NCBI GenBank assembly: GCA_024811115.1
Contig: JAKOGH010000743.1
Location: forward strand, 272,370 to 336,369
Source of the DNA: Terana coerulea
Lineage: Eukaryota > Basidiomycota > Agaricomycetes > Polyporales > Phanerochaetaceae
DNA: 64,000 nt
Direction: 5' to 3'
In this document: piece by piece, positions 56,370-64,000 of the stretch
Layout of the letters: each line of letters begins with the position of its first letter
Position numbering within the stretch: the stretch's first letter is position 1
Program-made: the position numbers and the translations under genes
Notes under the pieces: model-generated
Told to the model about the DNA's origin: nothing
What the model saw: the letters and a program-made list of their open reading frames with translations, nothing else
The model's database searches: none

Positions 56370-56789
56370 TGTCGCAGACGGACACACATACGTAGTACTA
56401 TTTTTCATTTTCTTGCATTTGTTAGCACAGATACATGGCCTAGTAGCAGCCCTAGAGCCTCTGGACTTCATTCTGATGACCCCGGCGCTTAGAACCCAAT
56501 TGTGGCTCAATTCTTCCCACGTTCTCGGACACTTAGCACTCTGGACTCCCTAGCCTTGTCCCTCATCTCAACCTCTTGGTCACTGAGGACAAGGTATGTA
56601 TTCGACACACTGTACATAGTAGCAATACTAACTTGGTCGCTAGGGACAAGTATCGGCACCTGCCTGCCTGTTCTGTGAGGTCTACTGGGAGTTGGCCTTC
56701 ATCACCCTCCTCATATCTGTTCTATCATCTATTCCCCATCCACTCTGATCCACTTGTTCTGGTTACGCGTCAAGCTCGTTTCTGTAACA
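56370..56789 (+). mobile_element. Solo LTR of the 420-bp family (copy A) with 5-bp duplication
   Basis: It runs from TGTCGCAGACGG to TTTCTGTAACA. It is flanked exactly by CATTA (56365-56369 and 56790-56794). Confidence 0.9.
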
Positions 56790-56799
56790 CATTATAGTA

Positions 56800-57223
56800 T
56801 GTTGCAGATAGACAGACATACATAGTATTATTTTTCATTTTCCTCGCATTTATTTAGCATAGATACATGGCCTGATGGCAATCTTAGAGCCTTGGACTCT
56901 ATTCCGATGATCCCAGCGCTTAGCGCCCATATGTAGCTCAATTCTTCCCACGCTCTCGGACTCTTAGCACTCTGGACTCTTTAGCCTTGTCCCTCATCTC
57001 GCCCTCTTGGTCATTTGGAGACAAAGTATATATTCTATGTATTGTACGTTGTAGCAATGCTAACTTAGTCATTGAGGACAAGTATTAGCATCTGCCTGCC
57101 TGTTTTGTGAGGTCTACTGGGAGTTGGCCTTTGTTGCCCTCCTCGTATGTGTTTTCATCATCTATCTACCATCCGGCTTTGATCTATTTATTCTGGTTAC
57201 ATGTCGAGCTCATCTCCGTGACA
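56800..57223 (+). mobile_element. Solo LTR of the 420-bp family (copy B) with 5-bp duplication
   Basis: It runs from TGTTGCAGATAG to CATCTCCGTGACA and is flanked exactly by TAGTA (56795-56799 and 57224-57228). Its left duplication directly abuts the right duplication of copy A, so two independent insertions sit side by side in the same orientation. Confidence 0.9.
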
Positions 57224-57228
57224 TAGTA

Positions 57229-57798
57229 TAGTGAGACATCAAAACCCTGATAGAATGTAGTAAAGACTTGGTGCAAACAACTGCAGAACACACCTGTATC
57301 ATGAGTTTCTAGCAGCCAGGCCCAGCTCTTCATCCTCTTTCCGACTCCATCAATAATGTACTGGATGGCCTCAGGGGTTCTTGACTTCATAGCCTCCAAC
57401 CAGGGGTATTCTGAGTCCAACAAAAAGTCAGAACATAAATGAGCCTCCGAGGAAACCCCTGATTTGACGACATACTATGCATATTTCCCCACATTGTCTT
57501 GGTAGCCCTCAGTCTAGCATGCAAAACTGCACAGACAGCTTCCGAAGTAAGGATGGTGGACATAATGTAGGCTAGTAGTGTTGAGACAGTGAGAGCGAGA
57601 CAGACGCAGCAGAGAGGTGGGCAAGCAGCAAATTGCCCAAATGGCAAGAGCCAGACGTGCAAGATACTGCGAAGTGTTCAGCAGTCGACTGTGGTGATAT
57701 TTCTCCTCTGGTCTCACATATTGAAAGCTCTGAGTATGATGTAATAAATTTATATGCATACAGTTAAGGACTAGAGGTTAGTTCAGTTGCTACAGAAG
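57229..57798 (-). pseudogene. Decayed minus-strand gene remnant
   Basis: A minus-strand frame reads DSEYPWLEAMKSRTPEAIQY and continues IIDGVGKRMKSWAWLL, which looks coding. Upstream minus-strand frames (57387-57662) may belong to it. I do not recognise the family. The bases 57794-57798 (AGAAG) are the presumed target duplication of the adjacent retrotransposon. Confidence 0.35.
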
Positions 57799-58354
57799 TA
57801 TCACAAAACTACAATACTCACCTGCTGGGATGACTTGAAAGAGGTGGGGAAAGCAGAGGGACTTGAGTAGAGCTAGTAGAGTAGATATGAATCAACAATG
57901 TTGTTGAGTCTGAAGGTTTAGCCTAGACCAGCCTTTTTATATACATGTGTAAAGGGACCCCAGACACTATCTAAGACCTTCAATATCATATGCTGACTGA
58001 TACAGTCGGGTGATGTCTAACTAAGGCTCCAGAGTACTACACCGCTCTAACTCCTTTATCAAATCCTGACCTAGCTATCATGCTAACATCAACACTATCT
58101 AGATGTCCTAATCGAGCTACTGTACACTACCAGTCCATGATGTCATACTGACATCATACTGAGTTATAGTCAGAACAGTTCCAGAATGAGTCCTAGATCC
58201 TCATCTGTATAAGGCATATCCTGATGTCCATACATGAGCACATGGCAAACTGATCTAGCATCTTGTAACGCTGTGTGATGACTTGGTAATATGTCCTGTG
58301 ACTTGATGTTACACTTTAAGGGCTGTAGACTAGCGCTGAGGGAAATTTGTAACA
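57799..58354 (-). repeat. 3' LTR of the chromovirus
   Basis: The 556-bp sequence ends (plus strand) AATTTGTAACA at 58354 and starts TATCAC at 57799. It is the same family as the solo LTRs at 51221 and 54507. On the minus strand it directly follows the polypurine tract, which identifies it as the 3' LTR. Confidence 0.9.
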
Positions 58355-58367
58355 TTACCCCCTCCTC
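58355..58367 (-). other. Polypurine tract
   Basis: On the minus strand GAGGAGGGGGTAA directly precedes the LTR start TGTTAC. This is the expected primer for plus-strand synthesis. Confidence 0.8.
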
Positions 58368-58416
58368 GAGTTCGAGCTCCATTGAGAATTTGCCAATTTA
58401 CCATAGACCGACTACT

Positions 58417-58785
58417 TCAATGTCGACATTCGCGAATTTGTTCAATAATGAGCTGAGCCACCTGATCACTAATTCTAACTACAAAGTTGAAGTTGCTGTT
58501 ATTTATAAGGGTTACTTGTATCTCGTCTTTGTAGTTGCGGTCAATTACTTTGGTAACTGCTTTAACTCTTTCGTTAGAAAGTCGGTTGCATGACGTAATA
58601 TGGCCACAAGTTCCACTTAGCAGCTGGATTTTAATGCTGATAGGCATTATTGTCTGCGAGTTGGATTTAACTGTGTGGTTATGGTAGGCATGCAATGTAA
58701 GTCCAGCTGCTCCTTTGGAGATACAAGTAAGGGTTTGACCGCCAATAAGTTCGACTTGAAGTATAGAGTCACGCTGCAATAGCGT
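58417..58785 (-). pseudogene. dUTPase-like domain of the chromovirus
   Basis: Four of the five dUTPase motifs are recognisable in order within an open frame that ends at 58417. Motif 1 is GAAGLTLHA (family AGYDLxA). Motif 2 is TSCNRLS (family PRSGLA/S). Motif 3 is TKVIDRNYKDEIQV (family GVIDxDYRGxIxV). Motif 4 is RISDQVAQLII (family GDRIAQLI). The Gly/Phe-rich motif 5 is absent. Several catalytic positions are changed (Tyr to Leu in motif 1, Ser-Gly lost in motif 2), so it is probably inactive here. The frame is +1 relative to integrase and chromodomain, and is open from 58977 through the chromodomain region. Confidence 0.75.
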
Positions 58786-58825
58786 CAAGTAACATCCTCT
58801 TGAACTCAACTGCTCATGCGGCTTG

Positions 58826-60330
58826 TCAGTTTTGTCTGAGGTAGTCTTGAACAGCTTGCTTAGTGTTCTTGACATTGTCCTCATTTTCCCAAGTGACTTC
58901 ATTGCGTCCGTAACCCTTCCATTGAACCAGATATTGAGTTTTCTTACCGCATTAATGGTGTTGTAAGATCTTCTCAACTTCCCATTCTTCCTATCCTTTA
59001 ACTATAACTGGCTTAGGTATTAAGGGCTTCTGGCCTGGTATGGAAGGTTCGTTGTAAGTGGCTAGCTTGCTGGCATGGAATATTGAGTGCATAGCACAGT
59101 AGCATAGTGGCATTTTAACCTTGAAAGTGACAGCAGACAACTGTTTGATTATCTCGAATGGTCCCTCATACAATGGATTTAATGCACACTCCGTGGTCTG
59201 GTAATCCCGTAAGTTGATAAGTACTTTTTCTCTGACTTTAAACAGCACGCTCTGGACGCCCCTGGTTATAGTATCACTTCATCCAGCTCAGCAGCTAGGG
59301 TTAGAGCAGCTTTCGCCTGCTTTTAAGCTTTGTATCGCTGTTTCATGATGTCGTTAAGGTCCATGCTCTTGACCTGTTTGACTAATGTGGGACCAGCTCG
59401 TAGATGTTGACTATATTCCAAGATGAATGGAGTCTCTTTGGTTCCCTCGTGTGCTCTGTTGTTGTATGCAAATTCCACTGTACTCAATAATATAGACCAA
59501 TTTTATAAGGTTGTAGTCTACATAGCACCGAAGATACTGTTCCAGAATCTGGTTTACACGCTCTGTTTGCCCGTCCGTCTGTGGATGGTATGCCGTAGAC
59601 ATAGCCGACTCGATACGAAGTAGTTTGCACTATTGCTGGAATAGTTCTGCTGCAAACTGAGTTCCTCAATGTGATATGATCTGAAATGGCAGCCCATACA
59701 AGGGATAGACTCTGTTGTATAGTAGTTGTGACAAGTCTCTTGCTGAGAACTCATTGGTGATTGCGTAGAAATGTGCTCGCTTGATAAGTTGACATATAAC
59801 AACATAGATAGCATTATATCCTTCTGACTCTGGTAACTAAGTAATAAGGTCGATTGATATGATTTCCCATGGCCCATGAGGCACAGGGTTTGGCATTAAA
59901 GGTCTATAGGGCTGCTGTGGGTGATTTTTCATCCACTGACGCATGTTGCAGCCTGTCACATAGTTTTTCATGAATATCGAAATGCCTGGCCACCAAATAG
60001 TTTCTAGAGACTAGTTTGTACGTTTTTCACCTGCCAGGGTGTCCAGCTGATGGTAAATCATGATGGATTTGTACAATTCGTTGTCGTAGATAATTGTCTG
60101 TTGATTGTGGGATATATATCTTGCCACGGAATAGTAGTAATCCGTTCTCATAGTTCCATTCCTTGAGACTTTTACCAAACTCTCTAGGTCCTGACTTTAA
60201 TAATGACTTGTAGCCCTTTGTAACATCATCTGATAGCAATGCTTCTTTGACTTCACTTAGGATTTGGTCGTCATTAACAAGCGCCTCATGGGAAGCCTCG
60301 ACAGCCCTCGGATGGCGAAATATTCCGGTT
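58826..60330 (-). pseudogene. Integrase and chromodomain of the chromovirus
   Basis: The zinc-binding start shows HHDLPSAGHPGR. The catalytic core ends with the [20 protein letters not shown] block holding the last Glu of D,D-35-E. A GPY/F-type module reads LNPLYEGPFEI. The chromodomain (58990-58826) reads EEWEVEKILQHH, a stop, then TQYLVQWKGYGRNEVTWENE and ends DYLRQN. Several stops and frame changes interrupt the core. Confidence 0.85.
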
Positions 60331-60449
60331 TGAGCAAAATTTGGTCTCGGTTGTCAAGCTTTACCCCTCCTCATGATTTGGCCTTCTGGACAGAGGGTCT
60401 TCAGCTTGCATTGTCTTTCCAGGGCTTGTGATGTAGAGAATAGTTGAAT

Positions 60450-61990
60450 CGCGTTAGGTACAAAGCCCGTCACGCTTGCTCGTGTCGACTTTTGGGCTGT
60501 TCTGAAGTAAGTCAGATTCGATGATCTGACTATACTTCGAACTTTCCGGATGTCCCTCCAAATAGTGTCTGTACTCTTCCAATGCTCTTATGATTGCGAG
60601 CAACTCTTTGTCGTAAATCTCATAATTACGTTCGTGTACGTTGAGTGACTTGAGTAGAAGGCTATGGGGTGCCACATTTCGTCAGCAAGATCCCGTTGCG
60701 ACAGCACTGCACCGATTGCAAAGTCGCTTGCATTGGTTGACAGTCTGAATGGGTTCTCATCATCCAGAATACATAGTATGGATGCCGTGGTAAAGGCTGT
60801 TTTCAACGCCTCAAAGCTACCTGTTGATCGGCCCCAAACCCAAAGTTGATCTTTCTTCGTTAGATCTGTGAGTGGCCTGGCTAACTTGGCGAAGTCTTTA
60901 ATAAACGTGCAATAAAAGTTTGCAAAGCCTAAGAAAGCCTGAACGTATTTGACTTTTGTAAGTACGGGCCACTCAAGAACTCCTGATACCTTTGCAGAAT
61001 CCATTGCAACGCTGTTTTTGAGATAATCATGCCAAGATAGTCAATCTGGTCTTTCTCGAAGAAGCATTTCTCTGCTTTTGCATATAGATCGTTGTTGCGA
61101 AGCCTTTTCAGCACTTCTTTGACAAGTTTACGGTGTTCTTTTAAATCATTGCCAAAGATCAAGATATCATCTAAATACACCATGACTTGTCCTATCGAAT
61201 CAGTCGCCTAAGATGTCATTCATCATGGCCTGGAATGTAGCTGGTGCATTGGAAAATCCGAAATACATGACTGTTGCCTCAAATAATCCCCGTTTGGTGA
61301 TAAAAGCCATTTTCCACTCATCCCCCTCACAGGATTCAGACGTTATTATAGCCCCACCGGAGGTCAATTTTAGAAAGATGGATGCCTGTGACAGTGAGTC
61401 GATCAGGTCAGCGATCCTTGGGATTGGGTAGCGGTTCTTCACGGTGATCTCATTGAGTGTGCGGTAGTCCATATACGGACGCTAATCTGCCGTCGTGCTT
61501 TTTAACAAAGAAAAATGGTGCATGAACTGATGATTTGGAAGGTCGAATGTAACCTTTCCGTAGTTCTTCATCGATCTATTCATCTAAAGAATGTCGTTCT
61601 TTGGGAGACAGCGGATAGATTTTAGCCGGCTTGGGAAGGGAGGTACCACAAAGTCAATCAGATGATCGTACGCCTTGCGTACCGGCATTCGCTCTGATTT
61701 TCGCTTGGAGAACACGTCGCCGTACTCGTGTAACCATTCCGGCACATGTGACTTCCATTTGATGGTATCCTCGTCATTGGAGTCGTCCGTTCCTGATTCA
61801 ATGTTCTTATCGTCGAACATGCAGCGATAACTTCTGCTTGTGAAGCGGTCGTTAGGGACATCAATGTCCACCCAGTTGATATATGAATTATCTGTATTCT
61901 CATCTTCAAAATTGTCCAGGAGGATTCCCATGGAAGATCCGACTTGAGTTGAAGCTCATCGGTTTCAGCTTCACTACTCATATTTTACAG
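60450..61990 (-). pseudogene. Reverse transcriptase and RNase H of the chromovirus
   Basis: RT blocks are [40 protein letters not shown], the catalytic YLDDIL and QAFLGFANFYCTFIKDFAKL. RNase H follows with NASDFAIGAVLSQ (first catalytic Asp position changed) and YEIYDKELLAIIRALEEYRH. The acidic linker upstream (61600-61930) lies between protease and RT. Many stops are present. Confidence 0.9.
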
Positions 61991-61999
61991 CTCAATCCA

Positions 62000-62350
62000 G
62001 TAAGACAGCTCTTAGAACATCTGGTGAACTCCATTTCCCCATTTTCCCAGTCAATCTCGGGGTTATGTCGGTACAAGAAGTTGTATCCAATCACTTCTTT
62101 GTCTCCTAACTGTGTGACGTACAGTATACAGGTAGACTTGTGACCACCAATTTGAACATAAGCTCGGACATATTCACGAATTTGTCCTGCTTGGTTTGGA
62201 GTTCCGTCTGCATTGGTCACATCGACCCACGCAGAACGTGCCATATGATTAGTTACCAAATGATTTCTTTCAATGAACGATTTATTGATGAAGTTCGTTG
62301 TGGCGCTAGTCTACTAAAGCCTCGGCCTGCACTTTATGACCATACACCCA
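62000..62350 (-). pseudogene. Aspartic protease region of the chromovirus
   Basis: A broken start reads ALVD followed, after a frame change, by ATTNFINKSFIERNH, the position of the D-S/T-G protease triad. Then come REYVRAYVQIGGHKSTCILY and EVIGYNFLYRHNPEIDWENG, the usual end of the gypsy protease. Confidence 0.75.
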
Positions 62351-62603
62351 AAGCATTACTGGAAGTCTAAAGAACATTTCTTGTTGCGAGCTATGCTAAT
62401 TACATAAAATTCCAGTACTACTTCGTCCAGATTCTAACTCTGGGCCGACAGAGGGTGGGTCATTAGAATGTAGATCGCGGTAGCTCTCTACATTCCCTGG
62501 GAAAATCCATTTGAGCCCGGCGATTAACCCATCGCGGTCTGCTTGGGCCCACCTGAGACTCATCGCTTGTCTCGGTGCTTCCCCACGGCAAGCTCGGATT
62601 CGC

Positions 62604-63945
62604 TCAGCTCAGGATGCTCGCTGAGTTGACTTTGACGTTACCGGGGGTGGCATTATCGTTGTCATCGTCCATAGAGTTTAATAACTCCATGAGTCGGTTT
62701 TGAAGGAGGGCTTGCCGCGCCTTTCGAGTTCGAGTTTCGTGGGCAGGAAGCACCGCTGTTCTTGACTCTGTTGCCGTTGTTATTGCAGAGAGGATGTCGG
62801 AGTTGTGAAAAACCTTTGCCTTAGTTGGCATTTTCAGGTTGTTGAAACAGTCATTCGTGTTGTGGGTTTTGGCGTGAGCTTTACCCATGGGAGCAGATCT
62901 GGCAGAACTTGCGTTCGCCGGATGTTTGCCTGGTTGGTTTCTTTCTGTCTTGCCTTTACCCCCTTGGACTGCTCGTTCGCCTTCGGCTGTGTTCTTATTA
63001 CCGTTGTTACTAAATACCAAGCTCTTGGAACGATCTGGGTGGAGTTCCGTACAGCTGCAACAGCATATTGAGGTACCTTTCCATTGCTTGGGTTCGTTAC
63101 GCTGATTGTCAAAATGACCATCGACTGGCACATGTCCTGAGGCAAGACCGCTTTGATCTTGTTGATGTGCAGCTTGTCTTGGTACTCTGATCCGGGCCAG
63201 AGTCTTGCCTTACCGCGTATTGGACGAAGTTTCGGCCAGATCCTTTGTTGGAGCGTGTCGAGTTTCGTCTTGGCACCTTGCTTTTCGTTGCGCTGACCAT
63301 AAAGCCCTTGCATCTCCTTGACAAAGTCGTTCCATGTGCCGATAGGCTGGTTATTCCGCAACTTGTCCGTATAGGACATATATGTCGGCAGTGCAGCGAG
63401 GACCGGCGGGAGAGAGGACAATGTGCTGCTTGTCTGTTGCAATCTGCATGTGCTCGCAGTAGAAGTGATGTGGTTCAACCACTCCTTGAGGCCGTTTTGA
63501 GCCATCGAAGGTGGGATCGGGCATCTTTGGGATGTGTCACCGCCGAACCTCCATCTGCAGGGATTTTGTCGACTTGGGCCTTATAGGCCTCAACCGGTAG
63601 ACCTGTAAGCTTCCACAAGCTTTTCCGAGATCGAATCTTCGTGGCTTGCTCGAGGCTGTGTTCTCCAGCTCCTCGATCCGGTGCTGCTAGTCATCAGTTG
63701 CCGTAGGTTGTGCCGCACGGTTGAAGTGCCCTGACATATCGGGTGACATGTCCTTGCAAAGTCCGTGCTGATTCGAACAGACTGAGAGAAAGCATTCTGC
63801 GCTATGTGGAGAATTGCTGCCAACTGTGCATTGCACAGCGAGCAGAGTTGGTGTCGACATCATGCAGGAGGGCTGCTACGGGGAAGGGGACCTCCGTAGT
63901 GCAATCAGGGACAAAGTTGGTGAAGACATTTCTGCTCTTCATTTT
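62604..63945 (-). pseudogene. gag region of the chromovirus
   Basis: A capsid-like block reads WNDFVKEMQGLYGQRNEKQG. A CCHC-type zinc knuckle is seen across one frame change as FCQICSHG then KAHAKTHNTNDCFN. The probable gag start is the ATG near 63940. The segment 62400-63990 is somewhat richer in GC and CpG than the LTRs. Confidence 0.75.
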
Positions 63946-64000
63946 TAGTGCCAATTTTAATAAAACTTCGAACACAATAGTTGGTTTGGTTGTTATATGC

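Larger units (their letters stand above)
57799..64000 (-). mobile_element. Decayed Ty3/gypsy chromovirus with dUTPase-like domain (5' end beyond the window)
   Basis: Reading on the minus strand from the right edge: gag, protease, reverse transcriptase, RNase H, integrase, chromodomain, dUTPase-like domain, polypurine tract and 3' LTR. The order RT-RNase H-integrase defines Ty3/gypsy and the chromodom​ain after integrase defines chromoviruses. The frames are broken by many stops and shifts, so it is not autonomous. The 5' LTR and primer-binding site should lie just right of 64000. Confidence 0.9.

Noticed and set aside
56370..57223. A simple tandem duplication of a 420-bp unit
   Set aside because: Each copy has its own different 5-bp flanking duplication (CATTA and TAGTA), which shows two independent LTR insertions.

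Overview
The window is nuclear DNA of a filamentous basidiomycete, most likely an agaricomycete. The evidence is dense protein-coding genes with many 45-75 bp GT-AG introns carrying CTNAC branch points, C-ending codon preference, a tRNA with a canonical intron, and families typical of such fungi (Vac8, a GIGYF/Smy2 GYF protein, Clr4-type SET methyltransferase, Trs31, GH16 glucanase). I do not name a species.

Layout. Positions 1-46.6 kb are a GC-rich, CpG-rich gene block with about 18 recognisable genes on both strands: CCA1 (-), acyl-protein thioesterase (-), VAC8 (+), ribosomal protein S29 (-), tRNA-Lys(CUU) (+), a SprT-like/GCNA-type protease (-), GH16 glucanase (-), acetyl-CoA transporter SLC33A1 type (+), GIGYF/Smy2 (+), an unrecognised acidic protein (-), UVRAG/Vps38 (+), a pumilio protein (+), a small TIR element with a 9-bp duplication, a SUV39/Clr4-type SET protein (+), CaMK (-), an HMG-box factor (+), a cullin-repeat-only protein (-), a BTB/POZ protein (-), TRAPP subunit Trs31 (+) and a class 1A dihydroorotate dehydrogenase (+). 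These are mostly housekeeping genes and do not form one pathway. Several pairs share divergent promoters or converge with short 3' gaps.

From about 46.34 kb, inside the 3' third of the dihydroorotate dehydrogenase gene, composition shifts abruptly to AT-rich and CpG-poor. From there to the right edge is a transposon graveyard. It holds hAT-like elements, one nested in another, both with 8-bp target duplications. It also holds a candidate hAT-like element carrying fragments of host genes (old-yellow-enzyme type and Sqt1/AAMP WD40 type), three solo LTRs of one family each with a perfect 5-bp duplication, and solo LTRs of a second family. The second family's 3' LTR borders a decayed Ty3/gypsy chromovirus (gag to integrase to chromodomain, minus strand, 5' end beyond the window). 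That element has a dUTPase-like domain after the chromodomain.

A technical caution: at least ten conserved genes change reading frame by a single base without a plausible intron, mostly at short G or C runs. I read this as base-count error in the assembly rather than mass pseudogenisation. Exon boundaries are given only where I could check phase by hand.
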